Shown here in pieces: positions 8,630 through 17,705 of a DNA stretch of 64,000 nt. Under the pieces are notes generated by a model, which had not been told where the DNA came from, did no database searches, and worked only from the letters and a program-made list of their open reading frames with translations. The number at the start of each line of letters is the position of its first letter. The first letter of the stretch is position 1. The position numbers and the translations under genes are program-made. The DNA is taken from NCBI RefSeq assembly GCF_021462265.1, contig NZ_JAJONF010000017.1:1-64000 (forward strand). The letters run 5' to 3'. Source of the stretch: Streptomyces shenzhenensis. Its GTDB lineage: Bacteria; Actinomycetota; Actinomycetes; Streptomycetales; Streptomycetaceae.

Positions 8630-8930
8630 GTCGTCCGACCACGCGCTACGGGCCCGCCCCGTGCTCGACGGTGGCATGCACCGACTGCCCGGCACCTGGG
8701 CCCCGGCCCGGTCCGGCAGCCGTCGGCACCGCGTTCGTCGCGCCCGCCGCCCCCGGCGGACTCGCCCGCCGTGTCGCCACCGCCCGGTCGGCACGTCCAC
8801 CGCGCCCCGCCACCCCCGCCACCGCCTGGCCGGCACGTCCACGTCTGCGCGGGACGCGGGCCCGGTCGTCAGCCGCCGCCAGAGCATCCGGAGCCGCACG
8901 GGCAGCGCACACGACTCGAAGCCGGCTGTG
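8630..8930. other. Gene-free GC-rich gap
   Basis: About 300 bases between the convergent regulator and VWA gene. The only structure I see is low-complexity C-rich sequence, with CGGCACGTCCAC appearing twice (near 8787 and 8831). The open frames here lack family features and ribosome sites. Confidence 0.5.
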
Positions 8931-10400
8931 CTAGCCGATGTCGACGACCCGGGCCCAGGCGGGCGGTGCGTCCGGTACGTAGCCGGGGTCGTCCGTCTCC
9001 CATGACGTGCCGCCGTACCGCCGGGGGAACAGGCCCACCACCGTCCGGCAGGCCGGCTGTGTCTTCGGCCAGGGTGTCTGGCCGTCGGTGAGGGCGACGA
9101 CGACGTCCGGGGCCGGCCGCGCCCGCAGTGCCCTGGCGAAGCCCGCGCGCAGGTCCGTACCGCCGCCGCCGACCAGCGCGATGCCCTCCGCGCGGCACAG
9201 CGGCTGCACGGTCCGGGCGGCGGCGTCGCAGGACAGCACGGAGACCAGGTCCCGTCGGCCGCCGACGGCGCGGGCGATCGCGGTCACCTCCAGCAGGGCG
9301 CTGCCCAGTTCGGCGTCGCTGACCGAACCGGAGGTGTCGATGACGACCGAGACCCGCGGCGGGCGGCGGCGCAGGCTCGGGAGCACCACGCCGGGCAGCC
9401 CGGCCGAGCGGCGCGACGGGCGGCCGTAGCTGTAGTCGTCACCGGCGCCGGCGGCCGCAGCCGCCGAGCGGACCGCGGCGCCCAGCAACTCCCGCCAGGG
9501 CTGCGGCGGATGGAAGGCCTCCTCCGCCCAGCGCCGCCAGCCGTCCGGCGTGCTGCCCGGCCGCCCGGTGATGGCCTGCGCCACCCGGAACCGGACCCCG
9601 TCCCGCTCCTGTTCGCTGAGGCCGTGCGCGCCGTCCGGGCCCAGGTCCCACTCCCGTTCCCGGCCGTCGGCCCCGCTGCCGCAGTCCAGCCAGGTGAGGT
9701 CCTGCGTCAGCGGCCCGAGCCGGAACTGGCGCAGGTATTCCTCCATCAACTGGCCTTCGGGCAGCCGCAGCATGTACGGCCGGACGGCGCCCTGCGGCTG
9801 GGCCAGGCCGTCGCCGTACGCGTCGTCGTTGATCTCCAGGTCCGCCGCGATGTTCATCCGCAGCCGCTCACCGGCCCCGGTCAGCCCGCGCTGCCTCGCC
9901 ACCCGGTCGCTGCGCGCGTGGTGGTCGCGCAGCAGGTGCGACACCTCGTGCACCCACACGCCGGCGAGGTCCTCCTCCGGCATCCGGTCCACGAAGGCGG
10001 GCGAGACGTAGCACCGCCAGTGCTTGTCGACGGCCATGGTCGGCACCTGCCGGGACGCCACGACGTGCAGGGCGAACAGCGCCGTCGCGAGGTAGGGCCG
10101 GGCCCGGGCGGCCTGCAGCCGGGCGGCGTACAGCTTGTCCAGGTCCAGCGCCCCGGCCGGTACGGCGTCCGGGGCGGTGCTGGGGTCGATGCCCGGTGCG
10201 GCCTCCGGTTCGGCGCTCGATTCGGTGCCCAGGCCGGTGCTCGGGCCGGCGCCCGGGCCGACGTCCGAGCCGGTGCTCGGACCGGTGCCCAGGCCGACGT
10301 CCGGGCCAACGCTCGGTTTGGTGCTCACGTCGGCGCTCCGTTCGGCGCATCGTTCGGTGCTCACGTCGGCGCTCGCTTCGGTACCCGGTTCGGTGCTCAT
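8931..10400 (-). CDS. VWA-like metallopeptidase-type protein
   Basis: 489-residue protein of the family that couples a zinc-peptidase-like domain to a von Willebrand A domain. HEVSHLLRDH (151-160) is an HExxH zinc motif, with acidic residues following in NIAADLEINDD. VVIDTSGSVSD (352-362) is a MIDAS metal site. Residues 5-80 are a low-complexity linker of T/S/G/P/D/E made from degenerate short repeats. The ATG at 10400 overlaps the stop of the MoxR gene (ATGA). MoxR-VWA pairs act as chaperone machines that assemble or activate enzyme complexes; the client here is unknown. Confidence 0.85.
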   Translation of the reverse strand: MSTEPGTEASADVSTERCAERSADVSTKPSVGPDVGLGTGPSTGSDVGPGAGPSTGLGTESSAEPEAAPGIDPSTAPDAVPAGALDLDKLYAARLQAARARPYLATALFALHVVASRQVPTMAVDKHWRCYVSPAFVDRMPEEDLAGVWVHEVSHLLRDHHARSDRVARQRGLTGAGERLRMNIAADLEINDDAYGDGLAQPQGAVRPYMLRLPEGQLMEEYLRQFRLGPLTQDLTWLDCGSGADGREREWDLGPDGAHGLSEQERDGVRFRVAQAITGRPGSTPDGWRRWAEEAFHPPQPWRELLGAAVRSAAAAAGAGDDYSYGRPSRRSAGLPGVVLPSLRRRPPRVSVVIDTSGSVSDAELGSALLEVTAIARAVGGRRDLVSVLSCDAAARTVQPLCRAEGIALVGGGGTDLRAGFARALRARPAPDVVVALTDGQTPWPKTQPACRTVVGLFPRRYGGTSWETDDPGYVPDAPPAWARVVDIG

Positions 10401-11614
10401 CGGCCGGCCTTCGCGGTGACGCGTTCGGCGGCCCGGTCGGCGCGGCGGGACACCGCCACCACTCCGGCGAGCCGTTCGATCGCCGCCGGGACGTCCCAGT
10501 CGTCCCGGCGCAGCGAGGCCAGGGTGGTGGCGGGGACGACCACGAGGTCGGGGGCTCCGGTGTCCAGCGCCCGCACCAGCAGGGCCCAGGCGGCGTCCCA
10601 CCGGGACCGCTCCGGCCGTTCGCGGACCGCCGCGACCACACCGTCCAGCACGGCCTGGCGCAGATCACCGCGCTCGGGCAGGTCGGCCGCGGCCGGGTCC
10701 GCGAGCAGCGTCTCGGGGTCCGGGAGCTCCATCCGGTCGACGCTCGCCAGCAGTTCCAGCCCCGGGCCGTCCCCGACGGTCCCTCTGACCAGCAGGGAGA
10801 GCACGTCCCGGGAGGAGCCGGCGGCGTGCGCGAAGGCGACCAGGCGCAGCGTCATGTCCCAGCTGCGGGGCGACGGCCAGGCGCCGCCCCGCCGCATCTC
10901 GCCGCTCGGCAGCCGGTGGACGAGCGTGGGCCGGGTGGCGAGCAGGCCGCACACCGCGCGGCGCGCGAAGTCCACCGCGGCGGGCAGCCGTTCCGGGTCG
11001 AGCCGGGGCAGGATCGCCCGCGGCCAGGTGCCGCCGAGACCGCGGACGACGACCTCGTGGTCGTGGGCCCACTGCAGATGCACGAACCGGTTGGCCAGCG
11101 GCGGGCTCAGCTCCCAGCCGTCGGCGGCCGAGGAACGCGGGTTGGCGGCGGCGACGATCCGTACGCCGGGCGGCAGCCGGAGGGCGCCGACCCGACGCTC
11201 AAGGACCAGCCGGAGCAGGGCGGCCTGCACCGCCGGGGGCGCGGTGGACAGTTCGTCGAGGAACAGCAGGCCGCGGCCGGCCCGCACCAGCCGTACCGCC
11301 CAGTCCGGCGGGGCCATCGGGACGCCCTGGACGGCCGGGTCGTCGCCTACGACGGGCAGGCCGGAGAAGTCGGACGGCTCGTGCACGCTGGCGATCACCG
11401 TGGTGAGCGGCAGGTCGAGCGTCTCGGCCAGCCGGTTCAGGGCGGCGGTCTTGCCGATGCCGGGCTCGCCCCACAGGAGGACGGGCAGGTCGGCGGCGAC
11501 GGCGAGGGTGAGCGCCTCCAGCTGGGTGTCGGGCCGGGGTTCGGTGACGGATTCGCCGAGGAGTCCCAGCAGGGTGTCCGCGACGGCGAGTTGGTCAGGG
11601 GCATGAGTGGTCAT
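10397..11614 (-). CDS. MoxR-family AAA ATPase
   Basis: 405-residue AAA+ ATPase. Walker A is GEPGIGKT (49-56), Walker B is LLFLDELST (about 114-122), and sensor-1 is VAAANPRSS. It belongs to the MoxR group, which works with VWA proteins. The start ATG at 11614 has AAGGTGA as ribosome site. Its 3' end overlaps the VWA gene by 4 bases, so the two are coupled; the upstream hypothetical gene ends 41 bases away on the same strand. Confidence 0.88.
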   Translation of the reverse strand: MTTHAPDQLAVADTLLGLLGESVTEPRPDTQLEALTLAVAADLPVLLWGEPGIGKTAALNRLAETLDLPLTTVIASVHEPSDFSGLPVVGDDPAVQGVPMAPPDWAVRLVRAGRGLLFLDELSTAPPAVQAALLRLVLERRVGALRLPPGVRIVAAANPRSSAADGWELSPPLANRFVHLQWAHDHEVVVRGLGGTWPRAILPRLDPERLPAAVDFARRAVCGLLATRPTLVHRLPSGEMRRGGAWPSPRSWDMTLRLVAFAHAAGSSRDVLSLLVRGTVGDGPGLELLASVDRMELPDPETLLADPAAADLPERGDLRQAVLDGVVAAVRERPERSRWDAAWALLVRALDTGAPDLVVVPATTLASLRRDDWDVPAAIERLAGVVAVSRRADRAAERVTAKAGR

Positions 11615-11655
11615 GGGAGATCACCTTGGGGTGTGAGAAAGCAAGTGGGTGGGTG

Positions 11656-13074
11656 TCAGCGCCAGGTGGCGGGGCGTGGGCCCAGGCGTGGGTCGCGGAC
11701 GGACCGGCGTCGCCGGGTACGGACCGGCCCGGTGCGGGATCCGGCGAGTCCCGCGCGGTAGAGGCCGTATGTGATCCGGCGTTGCGCGGCCGACTCCAGC
11801 TCGTCCTTCAACGGGCCGTCGCGCAGCACGGCTTCGGGCCCCAGCAGGCCTTCGACGACGGCGAGCGCACCGGCGATGTCCCCGTGGTCGAGGCGCTCGC
11901 GGACGCCGGTGAGGCAGTCGGGGCGGCGGTGCGCCTCGTCGATGACCCGCAGGCAGGGCAGCGGCGGGCCGCCGAGCGCCACCAGCAGTTCCTCGCGCCG
12001 CAGTTCGTCCGGCGAGTGGTCCAGTGGGGACAGCACTCCGTCGACCATGCCGATCCGGTGCCGGGCGCCCCGGCACTCCACGAGGCCCGGCTGCTGCCCG
12101 GCCGGGTCCGTGAGCGGGACCCGGGTGGCCGCCTCGTGTCCGGGGACGAGCGCCGCGGCGACCAGCGGATGCAACCGGTCGGCGTCGACCAGCCCGGCAC
12201 GCAGCAGCTCCAGGTCGGGGAGCGTCCAGGTCGCCGCGTCGGGCAGCACGGGCAGCGCGCCGGTGCCGTCGTCCCGGCCGACGGACAGGGTCCCGTCGGC
12301 CGCGAGTCGCAGCGCGAGCCGCCGCCGGCCGCTCAGGCGTACGGCGACGATGCCGCTGTCCCGTCCCTCGGCATCCAGCACGATCAGCGCCTCGTCCGCC
12401 CACCGCTCCGTGGCACACGACGCTTCTTCGCGAGCCAGGAGTCCGTCGGCGGACACGAAGGATCCGCCGCGGGCGGGCCGTTCGCCGTACGCGGGCCGGT
12501 CGGCGTACGCGGGCCGGTCGGCGTACGCGGGCCGCTCGGCGCCTGCGCGGATCCGCAGCTCACCGGCGGCACCCGCGTCCCACAGATGGCGGTGCAGGTC
12601 GAAGCGGAACCGCCGGCTGGGGCGCGGATGCGGATGCCCCCGGGCGGCCGGCTCGGTCAGCGTGCCGTCCCACAGCGCGAGGCTGATCCGCTGCCCGGCG
12701 TCGGCCCAGGCGGGCGGGGTCCGGACCACGAGGCACACAGCGCCGTCCCCGGTGTCGTAACGGGCGAGCGGCATGGTCAGCCCCGGCCGCAGCAGCCCGC
12801 CTGGCGCGACCCTCGGCAGATGCCAGCGCAAGAGGTCGGGCGCCAGCCGGCGCAGGTCGGCGCGGACCTGTTCCTTCACGTCCCGGCCCCAGGCACGGGC
12901 CAGGGCGCGCAGGTCGAGGTCGATGTCGAAACCGGCGGCGGCAGCGGCCCCCGCCCAGTCCCCGGCAGTGCGGCGGGCGGTCGCGGTCTCGATCATGGCG
13001 GGCGGCACGGCGAACTCGCGCACGCGCCGCCACAGGGAGAGGCGGGTGTCCCCGTCCGTGAAGTGAGTGGCCAT
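11656..13074 (-). CDS. Conserved hypothetical, first gene of MoxR-VWA operon
   Basis: 472-residue soluble protein that I do not recognise by domain. It is probably transcribed first in the MoxR/VWA operon and may be a client or accessory factor. Around residues 180-203 it carries a short repeat of the type PAYADR, encoded by an 18-bp tandem array. The open frame can start from GTG 13080, but ATG 13074 is preferred because AAGGTGA then lies 6 bases upstream, the same ribosome site as the MoxR gene. The C-terminus is Arg-rich. Confidence 0.78.
   Translation of the reverse strand: MATHFTDGDTRLSLWRRVREFAVPPAMIETATARRTAGDWAGAAAAAGFDIDLDLRALARAWGRDVKEQVRADLRRLAPDLLRWHLPRVAPGGLLRPGLTMPLARYDTGDGAVCLVVRTPPAWADAGQRISLALWDGTLTEPAARGHPHPRPSRRFRFDLHRHLWDAGAAGELRIRAGAERPAYADRPAYADRPAYGERPARGGSFVSADGLLAREEASCATERWADEALIVLDAEGRDSGIVAVRLSGRRRLALRLAADGTLSVGRDDGTGALPVLPDAATWTLPDLELLRAGLVDADRLHPLVAAALVPGHEAATRVPLTDPAGQQPGLVECRGARHRIGMVDGVLSPLDHSPDELRREELLVALGGPPLPCLRVIDEAHRRPDCLTGVRERLDHGDIAGALAVVEGLLGPEAVLRDGPLKDELESAAQRRITYGLYRAGLAGSRTGPVRTRRRRSVRDPRLGPRPATWR
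12475..12540. repeat. 18-bp tandem repeat, about 3.7 copies
   Basis: Units GGGCCGGTCGGCGTACGC and close variants at 12475, 12493 and 12511, with a partial copy from 12529. The array is in frame in the hypothetical gene and encodes six-residue units, so copy-number change would not break the frame. Confidence 0.9.
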
Positions 13075-13283
13075 CAGCACTCACCTTGAGCGGACGGGAC
13101 CCCCAATCTGACAGCGGAGTAAGTGGTCATCGCGGCGAGCATACGGCGGCCTCGCCCCGGTCTGCCAGCCGATTACGCACCGGTGCGCACGTGACGCGGA
13201 TCACCCCGACCGGGTGCAGCGTTCTGCCGCTTCCAGGGCCTTTTCCCAGGTGTAGACAGCCGGGGAGAGCGGGGACCGTGGGA

Positions 13284-13790
13284 ATGGAGCAGGCTCGGGC
13301 CGGTGAGTACGACGAGTTCGTGGCGGCCCGCTGGTCGGGGCTGTTCCATCTGGCCCGTCTGCTCACCGGCGGCGACCGGCATCGGGCCGAGGATCTGTTG
13401 CAGGACTCCTTGGTCCGGTTGTGGTTCGTCTGGCCGAAGATCGCCGACGAGGCACCGGAGGCGTACGTCCGGAAGGTCATGGCGCGTGCGGCGGCCCGTT
13501 CGGCGCGGCGCCGCTGGTGGGGCGAGCGCCCCGTCGAGGAACTGCCCGAGGTCGCGGTGGCCGGTGACATGTCGGCGATCGTCGCCGAGCGTTCCCGGTT
13601 GGAGGCCGCGCTGGCGCTGCTGACACCACGTCAGCGGGCCGCAGTCGTCCTGCGCTACTACCAGGACCTGCCCGACCGGCAGGTCGCCGAGGTGCTGGGG
13701 TGCCCGGTGGGCACCGCCCGGTCGCACGCGGCGCGCGGGGTGGCCCGGCTGCGGGATCTGCTGGCGGACGTCATCGAGCCGGTGGGGTGA
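13284..13790 (+). CDS. SigE-family ECF RNA polymerase sigma factor
   Basis: 168-residue extracytoplasmic-function sigma factor of the actinobacterial SigE-like family. Region 2 is seen in YDEFVAARWSGLFHLA and AEDLLQDSLVRLW (-10 recognition). Region 4 is seen in LTPRQRAAVVLRYYQDL with HTH VAEVLGCPVGTARSHAARG (-35 recognition). The open frame continues upstream, but ATG 13284 (MEQARAGEYDEF) gives the family N-terminus; GTG 13278 is possible. It is followed after 10 bases by a membrane-anchored protein that may regulate it. Confidence 0.9.
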   Translation: MEQARAGEYDEFVAARWSGLFHLARLLTGGDRHRAEDLLQDSLVRLWFVWPKIADEAPEAYVRKVMARAAARSARRRWWGERPVEELPEVAVAGDMSAIVAERSRLEAALALLTPRQRAAVVLRYYQDLPDRQVAEVLGCPVGTARSHAARGVARLRDLLADVIEPVG

Positions 13791-13800
13791 GGAAGAGGCC

Positions 13801-14349
13801 ATGGATCACTTCGAACGGCAGTTGACGCAGCTGATGCACGGCGACCGGGAACCGGCGGCGTTCGAGCCCCGGCATCGGGACCGGCTGCGGGCCGGTGTGC
13901 GGGCGCGACGGCGGGTGCGGGCGGCCCGGCGGGCGGCCGGCGGTGTCCTCGCGGCCGCGGGGCTCTGCCTCGGCCTGTTCCTGTGGCCCCACTCCGATGT
14001 CCGTGACGAGCCCAGCGCACCGCACCCCTGGCCCGCGGCCAGCCCCACCGGCGGTACGGCGCCGACGCCGAGCCTGTCCCCCAGCCCGCCGCCCTCCGGC
14101 GTCACGACCTCGGCTCCCCCGCCCACGGCCACCACCGCGCCCGACGTCACCCCGCCGGCCACGAGCGGGGACACCGCCTCCTCCTCACCGACCACGACGC
14201 CCACGGCCACCCCGGACGCGGGCACGACCCAGGGCGCCGCCCAGGGCTCGTCCACCACGTCCCCGCCGTCGGCACCCGCGACCGCGAACTCCAGCCCGTC
14301 GGGCGGCGCGTCCGCCGGCTCGTCGGCCACGGTCGACTCGGCCGGATAA
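13801..14349 (+). CDS. Single-pass membrane protein, possible sigma regulator
   Basis: 182-residue protein cotranscribed with the sigma factor (10-base gap, RBS GAGGAAGAGG). The N-terminal about 45 residues are Arg-rich and cytoplasmic (residues 9-28 contain HGDREP and RHRDRL). One membrane segment lies at about 47-62 (GGVLAAAGLCLGLFLW). The remaining 115 residues are an extracytoplasmic Thr/Ser/Pro-rich tail, likely disordered or glycosylated. It has no zinc-binding HxxxCxxC anti-sigma motif. I infer an anti-sigma or accessory role from position only. Confidence 0.72.
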   Translation: MDHFERQLTQLMHGDREPAAFEPRHRDRLRAGVRARRRVRAARRAAGGVLAAAGLCLGLFLWPHSDVRDEPSAPHPWPAASPTGGTAPTPSLSPSPPPSGVTTSAPPPTATTAPDVTPPATSGDTASSSPTTTPTATPDAGTTQGAAQGSSTTSPPSAPATANSSPSGGASAGSSATVDSAG

Positions 14350-14393
14350 CGGCCGGACAGCGGCCGGACAGCGGTCCGACAACGGTCGGACAA
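14350..14393. repeat. 11-bp tandem repeat after the stop codon
   Basis: Four units of CGGCCGGACAG and variants at 14350, 14361, 14372 and 14383, starting immediately after the stop of the membrane gene. Units three and four together form a perfect dyad, GTCCGAC-AACG-GTCGGAC (14374-14391), which could act as a terminator. Confidence 0.85.
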
Positions 14394-14471
14394 CCGCCCG
14401 GCACCGGACCGCACCCGTCACCCACCCCCACCACCGGGTGTGCCCTCGGCGCGCCCCGAAAACGAGTACGA

Positions 14472-15647
14472 ATGCCAAAAAACATTATGAATCACGCTCG
14501 GGCCACCTTCCCGGTTCCGGCGCCGCCGCCTCCGGCGCACCACGACGAACCGGTCCTCGACCTGGCCGTACCGGTGTTCAACGAGGAGACGGACCTGGAG
14601 CCGAGCGTGCGCCGGCTCCACGCCCACCTGCGGGAGACGTTCCCGTACCCCTTCCGGATCACCGTCGCCGACAACGCCAGCACCGACGCCACCCCGCTCA
14701 TCGCGGCCCGGCTCGCCGCCGAGCTGCCCGAGGTGGAGTGGATACGGCTGGCCGAGAAGGGCCGCGGCCGTGCGCTGCGGGCCGCCTGGTCGGCGTCCTC
14801 GGCGCCGGTCGTCGGCTATCTCGACGTGGACCTGTCGACCGGGCTCGCGGCGCTGCTGCCGCTGGTCGCCCCGCTGCTCTCGGGCCACTCCGACCTGGCC
14901 ATCGGCACCCGGCTGGCGCCCGGTGCCCGGGTGGTGCGCGGCCCGAAGCGGGAGGTCATCTCCCGCTGCTACAACGTGCTGCTGCGCTGCACCCTGGCGG
15001 TGGGGTTCTCGGACGCGCAGTGCGGGTTCAAGGCCGTACGGCGGGACGCCGCCGCGCGGCTGCTGCCGCTGGTGCGGGACTCCGCGTGGTTCTTCGACAC
15101 CGAGCTGCTGGTGATCGCGGAGCGGGCCGGGCTGCGGATCCACGAGGTGCCGGTCGACTGGGTGGACGACCAGGACAGCCGGGTCGCGCTCATGTCCACG
15201 GCGCTCGCCGATCTGCGCGGCATCGCGAGGCTCGGTGTGTCGCTGGTCCGCGGCACGCTGCCGGCGGGGCGGCCACCACGGCCGTACGCCGTCCCCGCGG
15301 CCGTCATGGCTCTCGCGCATCTGCTCCTGTACGCGGCCCTGCGGCCGGACGCCACCGCGCAAGTGGCCAACGCGCTGTCCCTGCTGGTCTGCCGGCCCCT
15401 CACCCAGCAGGTCCGCGGCCGGCTTCCGCTGCCCGCCGGGACCACTTTGCCGGCGCTGCCGGCCCTGGCCGCCCGGCTCACCGTCACCGCCGGTTCGCTC
15501 GCCGTCCTGCGGCTCGCGGCCCCCGCCGCCGGGCTACGTGCGGAACTCGCCGTACTCGCCGCCGCCCACCTGTTCCTCGCCGGGTCCCTCCTCCTCGCGC
15601 GGCCGGCCCTCGGCGGGCGGCGCCGGACCGGATCCCGGGCCTCATGA
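14472..15647 (+). CDS. GT2 glycosyltransferase, DPM1-like, membrane tail
   Basis: 391-residue family-2 glycosyltransferase resembling dolichyl/polyprenyl-phosphate sugar synthases. Seen: VPVFNEETDL (33-42), VADNASTDAT, the metal-binding DVD at 118-120 in GYLDVDLS, and GFSDAQCGFKA. The C-terminal 110 residues contain three or four hydrophobic segments that would anchor it. It probably makes a polyprenyl-phosphate-linked hexose. The stop overlaps the next gene's start (ATGA), coupling it to a multi-pass transferase that could use this lipid-linked sugar. No clear ribosome site precedes ATG 14472; ATG 14487 is an alternative. Confidence 0.85.
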   Translation: MPKNIMNHARATFPVPAPPPPAHHDEPVLDLAVPVFNEETDLEPSVRRLHAHLRETFPYPFRITVADNASTDATPLIAARLAAELPEVEWIRLAEKGRGRALRAAWSASSAPVVGYLDVDLSTGLAALLPLVAPLLSGHSDLAIGTRLAPGARVVRGPKREVISRCYNVLLRCTLAVGFSDAQCGFKAVRRDAAARLLPLVRDSAWFFDTELLVIAERAGLRIHEVPVDWVDDQDSRVALMSTALADLRGIARLGVSLVRGTLPAGRPPRPYAVPAAVMALAHLLLYAALRPDATAQVANALSLLVCRPLTQQVRGRLPLPAGTTLPALPALAARLTVTAGSLAVLRLAAPAAGLRAELAVLAAAHLFLAGSLLLARPALGGRRRTGSRAS

Positions 15648-16900
15648 CCACGTCCCTGCGGAGCACGGCACCGCCCCTGACCGCCGCGCTGGAAAGCGCC
15701 GCGCCGGGCCCCGGACAGCGGCTGCGCGACACGGTCCGCCGCTACGGCCCGGCCCTCGCCGTGTACGGCGTCCTGAAGCTCATCGGCTTCGGCTCTTTCA
15801 TGTATCTGCTGGACTCGGCAGGCGACTTCCGCGGGAAGCATCCGCGGTTCGGGGGCGGCGCGCACGCCTGGGACGTGCTGGGCACCTGGGACGGGTGGTG
15901 GTACCAGCAGATCGCCCTGCACGGCTACCACCCCGCGCTGGTGCCGGTACCCGGCGCCACCGGCCTGATCACCCTCCAGGGCAACTCAGCCGCGTTCTTC
16001 CCGCTCTACCCGGCGCTGATGCGGGTGGCGATGGAGGTCACCGGTCTCGGTCCGTTCGGGGCTGGGCTGCTGGTGTCGGTCGTGGCGTCGTTCGCGGCGG
16101 CGCTCGGGATCTCCGCCGTGGCCGCGTGGTTCGGCGGCCGGCGGGCAGGGCCGGCGGCGGCCGGGCTGTGGGCCGTGTGGCCGGGCTCCGGGGTGGAATG
16201 GGCGGTCTACTCCGACTCGCTGTACGTGGCCCTGGCCGCCTGGTCCCTGTACGCCGTGCTGACCCGCCGCTGGCTGACGGCGGGGGTGCTGGTCTTCGCG
16301 GCCGGGCTCAACCGGCCCACCGCCGCGGCCCTGATCGCCGCCCTCGCCCTGGCCGCGCTGCCCGCGCTGCGCCGCCGCGAGGACGGCGTCGCCCGTCCGC
16401 TCACCGCGATGCTGGTGGCACCGCTGGGTCTGCTCGGCTATCTGGGCTGGGTGGGCCACCGTATGGGCGACTACGGCGGCTACTTCGCCCTCCAGTCGGG
16501 CGCGTGGGGGCACGAGTTCGACTACGGCAAGCAGACCCTGGACGTCCTGACGTCCGTCCCCGTGGGCCACTTCGGCTATCTCTTCGCGCTCCCCTTCGCC
16601 GACGTCATCGGGGTCGGGGTGGTCCTGCTGGACCTGGCACTGCTGCCGCTGCTGTTCCGGCTGCGGCCGCCGGCGGTGCTGGTCGTCCACACGGTGCTCA
16701 CCCTCGCCCTGGTGCTGGGCAGTCAGCAGTACTTCGCGAACGTCTCGCGCTATCTGCTTCCCGCCTTCCCGCTGTTCGTCCCCCTGGCGGTCGCGCTGCG
16801 CCGCGTCAGCCTGCCCTGCCTCTGTGTTGTGCTGGGCATCGCGGCCCTGGCCTCCGGCTCGTACGCGGGCTACGCCCTGTTCGAGCTCGGAGTGCCCTGA
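15644..16900 (+). CDS. PIG-V-like multi-pass mannosyltransferase
   Basis: 418-residue protein with about 10 hydrophobic helices. The first luminal loop contains WDVLGTWDGWWYQQIALHGY, the W/D-rich signature seen in PIG-V-type GT-C mannosyltransferases, and the frame also shows FPLYPALMR and VYSDSLY. It should transfer a sugar from a polyprenyl-phosphate donor on the outer face of the membrane. The donor synthase is plausibly the overlapping GT2 gene. The acceptor (glycolipid, wall polymer or protein) is unknown. The ATG at 15644 lies inside the GT2 stop. Confidence 0.82.
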   Translation: MTTSLRSTAPPLTAALESAAPGPGQRLRDTVRRYGPALAVYGVLKLIGFGSFMYLLDSAGDFRGKHPRFGGGAHAWDVLGTWDGWWYQQIALHGYHPALVPVPGATGLITLQGNSAAFFPLYPALMRVAMEVTGLGPFGAGLLVSVVASFAAALGISAVAAWFGGRRAGPAAAGLWAVWPGSGVEWAVYSDSLYVALAAWSLYAVLTRRWLTAGVLVFAAGLNRPTAAALIAALALAALPALRRREDGVARPLTAMLVAPLGLLGYLGWVGHRMGDYGGYFALQSGAWGHEFDYGKQTLDVLTSVPVGHFGYLFALPFADVIGVGVVLLDLALLPLLFRLRPPAVLVVHTVLTLALVLGSQQYFANVSRYLLPAFPLFVPLAVALRRVSLPCLCVVLGIAALASGSYAGYALFELGVP

Positions 16901-16907
16901 CGACGGC

Positions 16908-17705
16908 TCAGGCCTTCTTGACGGCCACCCCGCCGTAGAAGCCGATCTCGTCGGAGCCGGCCGGCGGGGTGGTGTCCGGGCGCCAGAACGGAACCTGGGC
17001 CACGCCGGGTTCGATCAGCTCGAGCCCGTCGAAGAACCGCTCGACGCGGGCCTTGGGGCGCAGGTTCATGGAGGCGGTCGCGTTGTTGTAGACGGCCCGC
17101 GCCTCGCTGCGGTCGGCGAAGTCGCCGGTGGCGTGCGAGAGCACGAGGAAGCTGCCGGCCGGGAGCGCGTCGCGCAGGGTGGCCACGATCCGCTCGGGCT
17201 CCTCCTCGTCGCGGACGAAGTGGAGGACGGCGACGAGGAAGAGGGCGACGGGCTCGCCGAAGTCGATGATCCGGCGCACCTCGGGGTGCTCGATGACGGA
17301 CCGCGGGTCGCGCAGGTCGGCGAGGACGATACTGGTGGTGCCGGCCCGGCTGAGCAGCGCGTCGCCATGGGCCTTGACGATCGGGTCGTTGTCGACGTAG
17401 GCGACGCGGACGTCCGATGCCAGTTCCTGGGCTATCTCGTGCACGTTCGGCGAGGTGGGCAGCCCGGTGCCGATGTCGAGGATCTGGCGGACGCCGCTGT
17501 CGATGACGTGCCGGACCGCGCGCTGCAGGAAGCCGCGGTTGGCCCGGACGCCGATAAAGACCTCGGGCGCGACGGAGGCGAGCTGGTCACCGGCCTTGCG
17601 GTCCACCTCGTAGTTGTCCTTGCCGCCCAGGAGGTAGTCGTAGATCCGCGCGGGGTGCGGCTTGCTGGTGTCGATCTCCACGGACCCGGTGCCGTCCTGC
17701 GTCAC
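16908..17705 (-). CDS. DUF574 SAM-dependent methyltransferase
   Basis: 265-residue SAM-dependent methyltransferase of the streptomycete DUF574 family, which is present in many copies per genome and is mostly of unknown substrate. The N-terminal family signature is PHPARIYDYLLGGKDNYEVD (about 16-35); the SAM-binding motif is ILDIGTGLPTS. GTG 17705 is chosen because GAGAGGAG sits 5 bases upstream and the longer frame has no family similarity. It is convergent with the mannosyltransferase-like gene (7-base gap) and divergent from the cold-shock gene. Confidence 0.88.
   Translation of the reverse strand: MTQDGTGSVEIDTSKPHPARIYDYLLGGKDNYEVDRKAGDQLASVAPEVFIGVRANRGFLQRAVRHVIDSGVRQILDIGTGLPTSPNVHEIAQELASDVRVAYVDNDPIVKAHGDALLSRAGTTSIVLADLRDPRSVIEHPEVRRIIDFGEPVALFLVAVLHFVRDEEEPERIVATLRDALPAGSFLVLSHATGDFADRSEARAVYNNATASMNLRPKARVERFFDGLELIEPGVAQVPFWRPDTTPPAGSDEIGFYGGVAVKKA

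Noticed and set aside
8630..8930. Small frames in the gap before the VWA gene
   Set aside because: No ribosome sites, low-complexity Pro/Arg composition, and several frames open on both strands, as expected by chance at this GC.
9510..11606. Long plus-strand frame antisense to the MoxR-VWA operon
   Set aside because: Composition is Arg/Pro/Gly/Gln-rich with no motifs, while the opposite strand has catalytic motifs and ribosome sites.
13895..16900. 1001-codon plus-strand open frame
   Set aside because: Only residues from 15644 (the PIG-V-like protein) are real; the upstream part is Arg/Pro/Gly-rich shadow of other genes.
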